Shown: one piece after another, positions 31,671 through 44,439 of the stretch
Layout: every line of letters starts with the position of its first letter
Position numbering within the stretch: position 1 is the stretch's first letter
Assembly: GCA_019925795.1 (NCBI GenBank)
Contig: CM034304.1
Span: 11,967,471-12,031,470 of the forward strand
Origin: Dendrobium chrysotoxum
Lineage: Eukaryota; Streptophyta; Magnoliopsida; Asparagales; Orchidaceae
DNA: 64,000 bases
Reading direction: 5' to 3'
Position numbers and translations under genes: made by a program
The notes under the pieces: model-generated
What the model saw: the letters and a program-made list of their open reading frames with translations, nothing else
Told to the model about the DNA's origin: nothing
Database searches by the model: none

Positions 31671-34600
31671 GATATTATTATATCTGATTTATTTTAAAAT
31701 TATTATTTATTTTCAAATATTAATTATTTTAAATTATTTTAAAATTACCTTTAAACCTATTAAACTTCAAAAATTCATAACTTCCTCATTTTAAATCGGA
31801 TTTTGACGCACAATACCTTGAATTTTTCAGAAAAATGTGAATTTTAATCTAAAATTATTTCCTGTACCTGATTCTATCTTTTTTGGATGTTTTCTGTATT
31901 ACTGTGTCATTTAGCTATTTAAATATTATTTAATTAATATAATTAATTATTTTAAAATAAAAATTATTTTAAAATCCCTTGGTGGCTGGTAGACCCCCCC
32001 ATGCCTATGAATTGAACTAATTTTAGTTATCTTATTTTTAAACCTATATTATTATATATCTATAATATTTATGTATTTTGAAACTTGTTTTAAAGTTAAA
32101 TATTATTTAAATCATTTAATTTTGGGAGGTCCACCTATTATGAAATTTTAAACCTAGGACCTATATGTGAACAGAATTCATGTGGAAGAAGGATTAGTGA
32201 ATGATTGTGTCCCAATCATCCACTAATCACTTCATTAGGTTTCTTTACTTAGTATTTTCGTAGTCCTTGCATGTGTAGGTTGCACAAACACTTAGCCTAG
32301 GCTCTCCTAGATCTAAGGACATGGTTTGGTGTGTTTATACTTGCTGCATTTACCCTCTATATTGTGCCCAAGGGTTAGTGACTTTACTTTATCCATGCTT
32401 AGTGTAGTGACGCACTAAGGACAATAATTAAGGACTGTCTAGCGAGCTTAGAATATTTCTAGGGACTAGGATAGATCCCGGATCGCTATGAAACTGCAAA
32501 CACTAGTGCTTAGTGACATCTGGAACCCCCTAGAATTTTCTAGGAATTTTTTGGACTCTTTAAAACACTTAATTAGCAAACCCTAATTTACCCGTTAATT
32601 AAGACTTAGAAACTTCAGAAAAATCTAATAAATCCATTTTAAATCAAAAATATACCCATAATATCTCAAACTCTCCAGAATTTACTCCCCAATCTTAGAT
32701 AATTAGGCCTCTTAATTGGACATTAATCGGAACTTTAATTCAACCTTAATCAAAAATTAACTTTTTGCCTTAATTAAATCATTAAAAATTATTAAAAATC
32801 CTAGATTTTCTCCAAACACTTTGGAAAACCTTCTTAGGTCATTTCTGACCTTTGGGGATGATTACAATCAGTTTGGAGCTGATTTGGGCCAAAACCCCCA
32901 AAGTGCCCCTAATTAGGCAATTCCGATAATTTATTTAATTGCCCCAACTTCTAAAAATCTTAACTAAATACAGAAAACTCCAAAATGGGCAAACTAAAAG
33001 GCACCTAACTCTAATTAAGGTCTAGTATTTATTAAAAATATTAGGTATCTATAAATCAGCTTAAATTAAAAAGTCAACTTTCCGGTCAAATATAACCTAT
33101 AGTCTAGGGCCCGAAACTTCTAAAATTCATAACTTTGCGTAGGAAACTCCGAATCCAGCAAACTCAAAGGCATTCAACTCACATTAGGGTCTAGTATTTA
33201 TTAAAAATATTAAGATTCCAAAAATCAACTAAAGTCATAAAGTCAACAATCCGGTCAAACTTAGTTCAAAACGAGACCCAAAACTTCAGAAATTCATAAC
33301 TTTGGATAGAAGAATCCAAATTGGGCATGCTAACTGTCTAACTGATCAAGTTAAGGCCTAGTATTTTATAAAAATATTATCTGGTCATAAATACCCTTTA
33401 ATCAAAAAGTCAATTTTGGACCCCCTTTTTGCTTAGTGTATAGGTGGACCCCGAACCCCCTAAAACTCACTAATGCAATTTAAACTTTAAATATTATTAC
33501 CCTAAGCATTAAAATTGACCTACATACCAAATTAAATAAAATGGATCTTAATTCAATAATATTTATACTTTAATTAAAATTTCATTTTAGACCTACAACC
33601 AACCTGGACAATAGGCAATTGTAACTAACTACCTAGCTTAGGATCTACCTCAGCCACACAGGTTTTTACACACACTGTAGAATTATTTGCTAGGGCACCA
33701 CTTCTAGACTTAGGCTAGGCCAGTGTTTACTTTTCTGCTGCGTGCCGAGCTTTTCCAAATTTCGTTGCATGTTGTGATTGAACTATTGATGTGTTTGCTT
33801 ACTTTTACTATACTCTGGGATTTGATGTGATTGCACGATAGACTACCCATAGGTTAGGATCGAGGTTGATAGTAACGATGTCTTCTGTAGGTGGCCATGC
33901 TCATGCAGCGCTAAATAAAAGGGGGGCAATAATCATGATTTAAATACTAATGTCATTTTATGCAGGTGCTTCAGAAATTGCTCAGCCCCCCTAAATAAAT
34001 GAGGGCTAATTAAAATCATCATTATAAATTGCTACAGGTGCTCCAGAGCTTGCTTAGCCCTCAAATAATTAAGAGCATGGCCAAGTGTGGCTGTGATGAG
34101 CATTCCATTTTCTTATAACTGCTTATGATATATTAAACTGCTTGGGATGACTTTTATTAGGATAACCTTGCAGGGGAGTCTAGATTTACTGCTTTTTCAT
34201 TAATGTAAATCACTTGTAATCTGGTATAGAGTTGTGAAAGTTTATTTTGAGTGGGGATACAAGAATCCAAAGGTTGGATGCCCAAAGAGAAAAGGACACC
34301 CAATATGAGGATAGTCCTTTTCTATTTGGGAATCCAAATTTGGATCATTCTACTACCCGAGGAGTCCAAGGAGGCTGAGATCCAAGGAGCCCAAGGAAGC
34401 TGAGATCCAAGGAGTCCAACAAAGCTAAGTTCCGAGGAGTCCAAGGAAAAGAAGATCAAGAAGATGAAGATCTGCAGTATTTCACTCAAAATAACTTGCG
34501 TCAGTCTTAGGATTAGAAATCCTGGTTGTTGGCAGTGGTGCCCGGCCACTTTAATTTTCTGCAGACCCTGGGTTGTAATTAAGGGCAGTTAGCCTATGGA

Positions 34601-35662
34601 CATTTAAATGATTTGTTTAATTATATATTATGTTTGATTTGATGATGATTGCGTATAGGTTGCATAATTTTCATAATTTATTGGCGATCTGCATGCCGCT
34701 TTTATTTTAGCCTGGATTTTGTTAGGCTCTCTAAGTACTAAAATCTTTTCTACTCGCAACTAATATTTAAAATTTTAAGTTTTAAGTAATTTAGAAACTT
34801 AACGACCTAGGGAATTGCCAGAATCGTCCGGGGTCGCATGCATATTAATGCATTTCTCTTTCCTTCTATAAGACACTTCCCCGCCTGCGGGTAGAGTCCG
34901 GATGATCTGACCTATGAGGATGAGGTGCCGGACCTGGGGAAGCCCAGTCTAATTCTAAAAATTATTTTATAAGCCTTTTTAAAGTTCTATGCATACCTGA
35001 TTTGGAAGCTTCAACTAGCATGCATTGCATTAGAAATCAACTAAATCAAAATTTTAATTACATTAGTCATAGGAGCATTCACCCGACATCAGTCCGGGGC
35101 CAATTAGGAAATCCTCTAGGTGTCGGCCCTATTTTCGAGAACTATAACCTACCTACCCATCTTTCATAAATGACCAGACAGCATGGTTTTAAAGTGATTA
35201 GGTGGTTAGCTGGCTCCCCAATCCAGGCCGGGGTAAGTCCAAATTTTGCATTGCATTAGTTAGGACACGGGTGTTAGTGTTGTGTTGAACACTAAACCCA
35301 TTAGATTTAGGATTCAAGGCTATTATTGTTTCATAGTACGCCTCATCAGTAGGTAGGTCTTCTGTCTTCCAGAGACCCTAAACCCTACATATCCGCGTCA
35401 CACGGATGACGCCACCTCCATCCTTCCCTCCTGCATGCTTCGAGTGCATGATTTATTTATTTTTCTCAAGTTTCTTCTCACTACCTTAGTCCCTCCGGAT
35501 GCTGATGTGAGCCGTGCATGTTGACTAAGCCTAGTTGAACCTCTCTTTCCCTTCGAGTAGGACTTCCTAGTCTTCGCCCTATGTGCCAATCCCAATTCAG
35601 AAAGTATAATATAGAATCCTTAATCGAGAGTATTCTCAGGCTCCATCTTGAGATGTAATTAA

Positions 35663-35684
35663 CCACGGGGGCTTGCGCCCGTGG
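35663..35684 (+). promoter_or_regulatory. LTR terminal hairpin (3' LTR copy)
   Basis: Perfect 7-bp stem CCACGGG / CCCGTGG around loop GGCTTGCG. It lies 20 bases before AATAAA (35705). Confidence 0.72.
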
Positions 35685-35907
35685 GAAACCGAATCCCACT
35701 CTCAAATAAACCCCATTCGAGCTAATGTATCGGGTGGGGGAAACCCGTTGTGATTAGATCGTATATATTGTTATCCGTCGGGGTGTGCTGGTGAGAGCCA
35801 CTATCCTCAATGGTTAATCGTATACATAATCGAATCTGCCCTTCCATTGGCCAGATGCTGTCTCCCCTCACGGGGTGATGGTTTCTGTGTCCTCTCGGAG
35901 GTCCACA

Positions 35908-35912
35908 ACCAT
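35908..35912. repeat. Target site duplication ACCAT (right copy)
   Basis: Matches 8287-8291 exactly and abuts the CA end of the 3' LTR. Confidence 0.93.
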
Positions 35913-38139
35913 CATGCAATGAAAACCACAGAAAACCCGACAAACGCAAGTAGCAGAAAAGTAAATACGGGCCTAGCCTAAGACTAGAGTTGGTTGTCCT
36001 AGCAAATCATCTAATGTGTGTGAGGTAGGCTTTGTGGTTTGGATATTTTTTAGATAGGATAATTTGATTGAAATTATTTAAAGTTCTGGTTGGTTGAAAG
36101 GCTTGAGGGAGATTTTAATTGAAGTTTAAGTCTTAATGGTTTAAAATTGATTTTAAAGTTGATTTTGATTATTTATTGGATATCACCTTTGTTGCACATC
36201 GAGGCCGTGAAGTTTATTTCACCTTTCTTGGGGCCAATTTAATAGCCTTGTAGGTATGGGTTACTCAGTGGTACCCGGTATAATTAAGTATTTTGAGTTT
36301 GATTAAGGTTTGAAGATTGATTGAATTTTAATTAAAGTTGGTTGGTTGCTGGTTTTAATGTTGATTTAAGATTTTCTAGAATTTTGAATGATTTATCAAA
36401 TTTTAGACTTTTTGGATTATTTTAATCAATTAATTAAGGGGTCAAAAATTAACTTTTTGATTTAAAGTGTTTTCTAAAAAGTTAGTATTTTATTAAAATA
36501 CTAAACCTTAATACGATCAGTTAGACAGTAAGTATGCTGAAATTAGATTTTTCTAGATTTTATTATAAGGGTTTGAAGTTTTGATTTGATTTTAAACAAA
36601 GTTTGACCTTGATTTCTGGAATCTTAACATTTTTTATAAATATTAGACCTTAAAATGAGTCATATGCCTTTGAGTTTGCTCAATTTGGAGTTCATTTGAA
36701 TTAGTTATGAATTTTTGAAGTTTTGAGTATTTATTGAATTTCAAAAATTGTTTAATTAAAGGCCTTTTTATGATTTAAATCCACATGACCTCCAAACTTC
36801 TTGAAATCAACTCCAAAGATCAGGAATGACCTAAGGAGTGATCTCCAAGTGTTTGGAAAATTTTTGAAATTTTTAATTATTTTTAATTAATTAAATTAAT
36901 TAAATATTAAATTTTACTTAAAATTAAATTAAGATGAAATTTGATGTCCAGTCAAAGGGCTTTTATTTTTAATTGATTAAGGGTTCAATTCTGGTCAGTT
37001 TGAGGTATTAATTATGATTTTTGGACTTAATCTTGATTTATTACATTTTTTGGAATATTTTAAGGCTTAATTAAGGTTTAAGTTTGATTAAATTAATTAA
37101 GGGGCTTAATGACTTTAAAATCCAGTGGGTAATTTTCTTAAGGCTGAGAGTGTCACTATGTTTAAGTGTTCAAAGTTTCAAATCAATAGGAGGTGAATCC
37201 TAATTATTGGAAATATTCTAAATCCTCTAATCAAGTCCTTAATTATTGTCCTTAATGACACTAAGTTTGATAGGTTTGAATTAATGTTCCTAACCCTTGA
37301 ACTCAACACATGAATGTATACATAATCACAATCTAATCCTAGATCTAAGAGAGCCTTAAAACTAGGTGGTGTGTGCACTTTAAGCATGCAAAGGAAATTA
37401 AATCAATTAAAAGATTAACCAATAAACAAATATTGAAAATATTTGTTTATTGATTAATCAACACTCCACATTAATGATATTCAAGTATGCTCAATCAATG
37501 TTTAAGATTTCAAGAGACCTCTCAAGAATTAAAATTTAAATAAATATAATTTTAAAATAAATTTTAAAATAAACATATATATAAATATATACCTAAATAT
37601 TTAGTATATAAGCTTTTAAAATAAAATAATTAAGGATATCGTTAAAATAATTTTGAAGACTTGAGAGGTTTTCTGATTTTTTTTTAATAATTTGAAAATA
37701 AATTTTTAATTTTGAAAATAATCAATATAATATTTAAATAAATATTAATTATATATTAAAATAATTAAATAGTTCAAATTAATTAAAATGAATTTAATTA
37801 GAAATTTTTTTTACTTTTGAAATATTAAAATAGTGTTTAATAATTTATTTAAATTATTTAATATGTAATAATTTTTTTTAACTTTTGAAAACATTTCAAT
37901 TACTCTTAATTAAATATTAGTTTAAAAAAACATTAGATATTTAATGTTTTAAATAATTTTAAAAATATATAATATTTTAAATTAATATTAATTTTAAATT
38001 AAAGGTTTTAATTTTTTGAGCATTTTGACTTATTACATCTATTATTTGGGTTTGTAATTAATTTAATTAATTTTAAAGTTTTTTTATGGTTTAAAAATAC
38101 ATTTAAAATAATTAAAATGATTAAAATGATCATTGGCGG

Positions 38140-38280
38140 CTTTATGGCCATGTGGCGTCTTGTGGTTTGTTGAATCAAACCGCGGCAATGATTGCCGGCG
38201 GCGGTGCAATAATTACTGATGATTGCACCACCGACAATCATCGGCCATCAATGCAAAAAGGCGGTGGAGCCTACAGCTGA
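38140..38280 (-). promoter_or_regulatory. Palindromic GC-rich block, solo-LTR copy
   Basis: CCGCGGCAATGATTGCCGGC, then GGTGCAATAATTACTGATGATTGCACC, an inverted repeat GGTGCAAT / ATTGCACC. It is the counterpart of 9600-9800. Confidence 0.5.
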
Positions 38281-39229
38281 TCACTTAAACACGTGGGTAT
38301 GCAACGAGAACCATTGGATCATCTGCCTTTCGGTTTGAACGGTCAAGATCAAGCAGAACTGAAATTCGGACAACCAAGAGGATCGCGCGGTTGGAAAAGA
38401 TCATGGTATGGCTTGATCTAAACCCTTGATTGGATGATCAACGGTCCAGAGGACACGCCGGTCATACAGATTACGAATAAGGTCCAGAATGAGTATTCTG
38501 GTTCATTCGTTCGATATACTTAATAAAAAGAACTGAAACTTTAAACATGATTAGCCTTCATGAAGAGCATTGATGTGGATTTAAAATTTTGGCTTAAAAC
38601 ACACTTTTCTAAAAGCTATTTAAATCTAGATGTTCTAAACTAGGGTTAACGTTTATACTTTCTATAATGGATGGATTCAAGTGATTAAATATGCTCTGAA
38701 CTTGTAGTTTGTCCATGTTCCATCCTCTAGAAGACCCTTCAATCTGAAAATGGCTGGAACAACCGGTTCGAGCCTTAGACGGAATAGGACGTCGGTTTGA
38801 CCATGGACTCACCGCCGACAACTTCCTTTCACCGGAGTGCAACTTGGGAAGTGTTTTGGAGGTCAGTGAGAGCCAAAACGAAATTAGATCTGGCTTGGAA
38901 GAGCTTTGGTTGGAGAGAGAAGATTAGATTTTGAATCCATCTCATTCTCCTTCCTTTGTGCGGTATTCAAAATGATTTAGGCAGAATGAAAGGCTAGGAT
39001 TTGTTTGATAGGCTTCTAGGATGCTTCCAAGTGTCTTTGGAGTTGGTTAGCAGCAGGGGAATAAAGGACACCAAGAACAAGTGAGGTGGAGAGGCCTCTT
39101 GTCCTTTGAAGCACATGGGAGTGATTAGGTTTAATCTAAACCTAATCCAGAGCTTAAAATTGGTTTAAGAAGACTCTAGAAGGTCTTACCAGCTGCTAGA
39201 GTTCAAGGAATTTGAATGGAGTAGCTCAA

Positions 39230-40420
39230 ATTAAATGATTTGACCATCTTAAGGGATTTCAAGTTTCCATTGAATGTTTGACTAGTCAAATAGTCAATGG
39301 GGGCTGATGTGGATTTGAGGAGTATATGATTAGCTGTGAGATTGATATAGAACAGATTATGAGTAAGAAGTTAAAGATTAAAATAGGATATTGACTAAAT
39401 GAGATCATTTGAAGCTTTGTTGACTAGACTTTGACTAGTCAAATGGTCAAATTAGATGACATGGCATATGGGAAGACTTGAGGAGATTCTTGAGTTGATT
39501 TGAAAGAGCTTGAAGGTTAATGATGAAAATTTGAAATAAAAGTGTGAGCTTAAGATGGTTTGACCAAGTCCTGTTAACTTGACTTGGTCAAATCAAATAC
39601 AAATTGACTCATGATGACTTTGGAAACACCTAAACTATGGATTGGATACATTTGGGGATTTAATAGGGTTCAAAAATGGATTGATTCACATTAGTGCATT
39701 AAACTAAGTCATATGGGTTAAATTTGACCAACCAAAGCTCAGTTGACTTGGTGAACTATTGATTGGGTCAAAGGTCCAATCAAAGCCAAATCACTCAGGA
39801 ATGTATTCAAGGAGTTTTGAGAAAAATTTGAATACATCTGGGGTTTGATTTGAAGAAGGGAGGCTTAAGGGTTTGAAGTGGTCAACCTAGGTTGACTTGG
39901 TCAACCATGTTGACCCAGGGCCAAGATTTATGCTTGACAGGTTTGATTGGGTATCTGGATCTGGTAGAAATGGTTTTAGGGTCTGGAATGGTCATTTAGA
40001 TCAAATGACCTATTTAGGTCCTTAAAGGGTCTAATGGGTCAACTAGGTTGACTTGGTTAACCAGATTGACCCAGGGCCAGAGATTGGGTCAAACCAGTTT
40101 AAAATAACATTTTGAATCTATTGGTGGTAGTCTCAAGATCTGGGGAGGTCATTTGGTCAAAATGACCTGTTTGGGCCCTTAATGGGTCATTGGGTCAACC
40201 CTGGTTGACTTGGTCAACCAGGTGGGTCCAGGGTCTGGGAATGGGTTCAACATATTTGGTTTGATATTTGAAACTTGCTGGAAGTGATTGCATTTGATTT
40301 GGAGCTCATTTGATCAAAGGTGACTATTCATACCCTTAAAGGATATTTTAGTCATTTTGGTCCTTGGTCAACTGGGGGTCAAATTGAGTCCAACAAAATA
40401 CAATTTATTGCTCAATGGGT
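39230..40420 (-). promoter_or_regulatory. W-box-rich zone of solo LTR
   Basis: Many TTGAC/GTCAA cores, several palindromic: GTCAACCTAGGTTGAC near 39882, TTGACTAGTCAAA near 39280 and 39433, GTCAACCCTGGTTGAC near 40194. This mirrors the U3 cluster of the nested element. Confidence 0.6.
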
Positions 40421-40814
40421 CATAATCAAGGGTCTGGAAGTGATTTGAGGGTTTGGAGAAAGCTCCAAGGTCAAGATCCACTGGGTGGCAGGTCCAGTGG
40501 CATGGACTATAAATATTTGAAGGTTTTATAGCCTTTGGATTTCAATTCAGTTTCTGTTGTTAGAGAACTCAGAATGAGCTCAAATTTGGAGGGTTGCCTC
40601 TAGAGACATGTCACATTAGTATGAAACTGATAGACTCTGAATCAGAGGTCATTTGACTGGGTTTTGAAGTATTCAAAGATTTGTTGGAAAAGGCTTTTAG
40701 GACTTAGACCTTTAACCTTTGAATTTGAGTTGGATTTTGAGTTTTGAGCTGGATTTTGAATTTGAATTTCTGGATTTAAATTAAGTCTATATTGAATTGA
40801 AATTTGGATTGATC

Positions 40815-41115
40815 TGGAGAAATCCTAGGGTTTAGAATAGATCCTAGGGTGTAATTCAGCTTAAAGGAATTCTAGGGTCTAGAGTAGACCCTAGGGACTG
40901 AAGTTTGGAAGAATCCTAAAGTCAAGAAGTCCTAGGGTCTAGGGTCTAGAATAACCCTAAGATCTAGAAATCTTGGGATCTAGAGGAATCTTAGGATATA
41001 AAAATCCTAAGGTCTAGGATCTAGAGGAATCTTAGGATATAGAAATCCTAAGGTCTATGATAGGTCCTAAAGTCCTAGATAAGTCTGGAGATTGAATCTA
41101 GATTGAACTAAGATC
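40815..41115. repeat. CCTAGGGTCTAGA-type minisatellite in solo-LTR U3
   Basis: Degenerate tandem motif of 20-45 bp. The clearest doublet is GAATCTTAGGATATA(A/G)AAATCC followed by TAAGGTCTA (about 40987 and 41026). It is not telomeric sequence. Confidence 0.65.
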
Positions 41116-41227
41116 TAGATTAATCAGAGGCTAAAATTATGTTGAGATCTGGATTGATATTAAGGTCTTAAATTGATCCTAAGGTCTGGATTGGTCCTAC
41201 TGACCTCATACAAAAATGAGGTCAACA

Positions 41228-42066
41228 CATACATGCCACCAATTTGTATATAGTTTGACATATACTAATAGGTTTAAACTTAGTCACTTAAATAGCATTA
41301 GTAACCTTTGGAATCAAGATCGCCAACATTTCTTTCCAGTTTTCTGGCATAATTCTCGATTCAAAGAAAGCTTTCACTGCATTCCATACCTCAATAAGAA
41401 CAATGCTCCAAAAGAATTTAAAAAAGTAGGAGTTCACCCCATCATTTCCAGGGGATTTGTTGTTGTACATCTTCATAACCATAGAAACAAGCTCTTGCTT
41501 CTAAAAACCTATGATTAGCATCTACTTTTGGTCTTCATTTAACATACTATCAGAGTTAATTTTTATCCATCCATATAGAGAACACTCCCTGCTTTTCCAC
41601 TTACTCCTAAAGAAATCTTCACACACAACTTGAATACCTTCAGGGTCATTCATAGTATTTCCATTCAAATCTCTAATTTGATAAATCTAGTTCCCATTTC
41701 TTCTGGGATTAACAAAGTTATGAAAGAACCTTGAATTATTATCTCCTTCTTCCAATCATTAAGCTCTAGACCGTTGCTCCACCATGTCGAAAGTTTAGCA
41801 AGAGTAACATTAAGCTCATGAACTTTCTTTCTCAAAACGATTAACTTCTCCGGACTAAGACCACCGATACTCTCCTCATCTTGTAAAACCAACATACCTT
41901 TTTGCAATTCATCCTTCAATTTGTTTAAGTCTTGAAGTCTCTTTTTTCTCCAATAAAAAAGACATTTAAGAGTTTTGGATAATTTCCTTTAGAGGATATC
42001 TAAAGCATTCCCATAGTCATTTTTCTCCCATGCTTTTTTAACCACACCCCAAGATGCATCATAAGA
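41228..42066 (-). pseudogene. LINE RT N-terminal part and EN-RT linker
   Basis: KMYNNKSPGNDGVNSYFFKFFW and ESRIMPENWKEMLAILIPKV (41288-41470) are the RT entry motifs of plant LINEs, followed after a stop by KFKPISICQTIYKLVAC (41235-41275). The linker upstream (41665-41919) is interrupted. The frame continues at 5958 across the insertion. Confidence 0.82.
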
Positions 42067-42069
42067 ACA

Positions 42070-42821
42070 TTAAACATTTTCAAATTTAATAGACTTCTGA
42101 AAATAAACATTATTATTGACGAGATTGAGAAGAATAGGATAATGGTCTGAAGCAACTCTAGGCAAATGTCTAATAATTGCAAACGGAATATGACACAAAG
42201 CTTTAGAATTAAGACAAATCCTGTCTAACCTCTCCCATATATGAGCAAGCCCCTCTTTGTTATTACACCATGTATATTTAGGTCCAATAGACCCAATGCC
42301 ATGAAAATCATTTCTATTTAAAAAATCCATCATCTCTTGTGGCCCTTGTGAGAACATAAATCTTTTACCACCTTTTTTTCATTTTTGGAAAGAATGCAGT
42401 TAAAATATCCACCAATAATACACGGATTCCCTTCAGAAGAGTAATCTTCAATCAGCTCCCAAAGTTTCCTTCTTTCATATAGATTCTTATTGCCATAGAC
42501 TATAGTAATAGTCCAGGTAATACTCTTCGAATCAATTAAGTTATCGATGATACATTGAATAGAAGAGTTAAGTACAGTAAACGAAGAGATATTACTCTTC
42601 CACAGAGCAAGAATTCCACCAAACGTTCCTTTTGCATCAAAATGAAAGAAATCCCAATCACTCCCAATAATTCTATTGACTTCATTTCTATCCATAGAAA
42701 CTAATTTAGTTTTTACAAGACCAACAAAGAACACACCATTATCTTTAATCACACTCCTCAAGTAATGGGAAGCTTCTTTTTTCTTAGCTCCCCTACAATT
42801 CCAAAAAAGCAAAGAAGACAT
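42070..42821 (-). pseudogene. LINE endonuclease (EEP/APE type)
   Basis: Begins MSSLLFWNCRGAKKKEA (42821) with the conserved Asn of WNCRG. The usual ETK motif reads KTK and the usual GDFN reads GYFN (GGYFNCILSKNEK), so a catalytic Glu and Asp are missing. SDHYPILL (about 42120-42145) is kept. A frameshift near 42340 separates the halves. The nick-making activity must be lost. Confidence 0.85.
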
Positions 42822-42901
42822 TAAGAAATCAATGGAGAATGGTCCCCAGTACCATCAAACTTACCCGCCCCTCTCCTAACTCTAAGACTACTCTTTAGAG
42901 G

Positions 42902-44330
42902 TCAAAACTTTTTAACATCCTTCTTCAGATGGGCATTAGAAGATAATTTAGGATTAGAAGCAGCATTCTTCCTAGGCAGATCATTCCCAGACTTGCTAAA
43001 AATTGAAAAATCCTTAGAAAATGAATTTGATACCTTCAAATCATTTGGAACATCTTCAACGTTCTTTAGAGAAGAATGATCTATCATTGAAGCCTCCTCA
43101 TTAATAACCTTAGCTACAATACCAGGATTATCATCAACTTCTGCTTCCGTAGCAGCATCAGCAGGAATGTATTCACCCTCTTTAATAGGCTTAGGATCAT
43201 CATCAGATATACCTTTCCTATTTGAACCCACTAGCACTTGTAGTGACTCCTCCTTACAAAGATTTATAGGTACATCTGCACTTTCAACAGCAACTTTTGT
43301 AAAATTATCATCTTTATTCCCATTAACATCTAAAGCAACATTTAGCTCATCATTATTCACAGAATTCTTTAGGACAGCGTGTGGCTTATCACCATATAAA
43401 CCTTTAGTATTAACTTTGAGTTTCTCAACATATTTGACACCTGAAGGAACAACAGTAGACTTAGATTTGTTAAAATAATAGGATCTCTTCCTACTATGAT
43501 TAACATGAATCCAAGGACCATATTCATCAGCTTCCTTATCAACACCCTTAACAGAAGCAGATTCAAGATTATTAATCCCACGTCTATAAATTGGATAAGT
43601 GGAATTTAAAGGATCTAATACAATGACTTTGTTAATTTTCCCATTATCAGATATATCAACCTTCCTTAGGCTATTAATCAAACTACAACCTTGTGAATTG
43701 TGTCTAATTCTACCACATTGAAAATACAGTGATGAAATTTTTTGATATTGAACTTTTTGGAAAAAATGACCGGAACTACCTTCAACCCATGCGCCCTAAG
43801 GAAGCTTTTCACCAATGTTGATACGAACACAAATTCTTGCAAATTCTCTTCTTCCCCAATTAAACACATTGCCATCCAAGTATAATGGTGTACCAACCTT
43901 AGATGCAATTCTAGCAATATTAGTCTCATCCCAACAAAGTAATGGGAGATGGGGCAAATGGATCCACAAAGGAGAAAACATATTTTTCATAATCAAAGTT
44001 GAAATACTTGGAGTCCATTCTTCCATACCAATGATATGCCCAGCAATAAACCAAGGTCCTTCGCTCAACACTGCCTCCTTAACTACATTAGAATGAAATA
44101 AATATAACATCCATTCCATTCCTATGTTAGTTAGGTGAAATGCTCCTAAATGACTCCATTGTCTTCGCAACTCAATGCTGATGACAGAAAAAGGGATTGA
44201 ATTGCCAAAGACTTTAATAACAATTGAATTATGAAGCCTATGAATATTAGCTTTCTCATTATCAAGCTGTAGTTTGATTGCCACTCAATCTTTAGTCATC
44301 TCAACATTATCAAGCAGATTAATAATCTTG
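42902..44330 (-). pseudogene. LINE ORF1, DUF4283 domain with zinc-knuckle remnant
   Basis: The N-terminal DUF4283 region (43796-44284) shows FGNSIPFSVISIELRRQW, the GPWFIAGHIIGMEEW type motif and IWIHLPHLPL. After a shift near 43800 a worn zinc knuckle (CGRIRHNSQGC, about 43680-43715) and YGPWIHV (43520-43540) follow, then a 260-residue Lys/Asn-rich tail to 42902. Such ORF1 proteins bind LINE RNA. Frames are broken in at least two places. Confidence 0.8.
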
Positions 44331-44439
44331 ATATTTGGTTGTTTCCTCTAGGCATGTGGGCTCCAAAAATTTGGCCCCAACCTCCACCCGTTTTCTTTTC
44401 TTCGGGGTGAGTTTTAACAGATTAAGTTTTGGGGTAAAT

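Larger units (their letters stand above)
8292..35907 (+). mobile_element. Complete giant Ogre/Tat-like LTR retrotransposon (27.6 kb)
   Basis: A Ty3/gypsy element with both LTRs, TG...CA ends, a PBS after the 5' LTR, gag-pol in the order gag, protease, RT, RNase H, second RNase H, integrase, a long 3' non-coding region, and an intact 5-bp duplication ACCAT. The second, plant-like RNase H between the first RNase H and integrase marks the Tat lineage. A large ORF before gag, great length and multi-kilobase LTRs recall Ogre, whose known members reach roughly 22-25 kb. Nonsense codons and frameshifts make this copy non-autonomous. It is the youngest insertion of the nest. Confidence 0.93.
29222..35907 (+). 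repeat. 3' LTR of giant element (6686 bp)
   Basis: Second copy of 8292-14921 with all landmarks: W-box cluster 29222-29700, TATAAATA at 29840-29847, palindrome block about 30535-30720 with G-boxes at 30624 and 30711, AT microsatellite 30744-31670, hairpin 35663-35684, AATAAA 35705-35710. It ends GGTCCACA and is followed by ACCAT. Confidence 0.95.
35908..41227 (-). mobile_element. Solo LTR of Ogre-like family, 5' portion (reverse)
   Basis: On the minus strand it starts TGTTGACCTC at 41227, like the giant element's LTR start TGTTGACCTT. It goes through a W-box-rich zone, a CCGCGGCAATGATTGCCGG block (38180s), an AT-rich tract (37380-38060), repeats resembling 11600-12500 (36060-37100), and the GCAGAAAAGTAAA...CTAGGCC block of 12700 (complement at 35950-35985). 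Together with 5959-8291 this makes a solo LTR of about 7.65 kb, roughly 1 kb longer at its 5' end than the nested element's LTR, so it is a related but distinct family. Confidence 0.85.
41228..44400 (-). mobile_element. LINE (L1-type), 5' half
   Basis: Carries ORF1 (DUF4283 type), the endonuclease and the start of RT in the right order on the minus strand. It breaks at the CATAC copy 41228-41232. The 5' boundary is uncertain: coding similarity ends near 44400 and no 5' duplication was found. Confidence 0.85.

Noticed and set aside
40524..40530. TATAAAA on the minus strand as promoter of the reverse solo LTR
   Set aside because: By comparison with the nested LTR the promoter should lie after the W-box zone (near 39000), so this match is probably chance.
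40815..41115. Telomere-like CCTAGGGT repeats
   Set aside because: The unit is longer and irregular and not the plant telomere heptamer.
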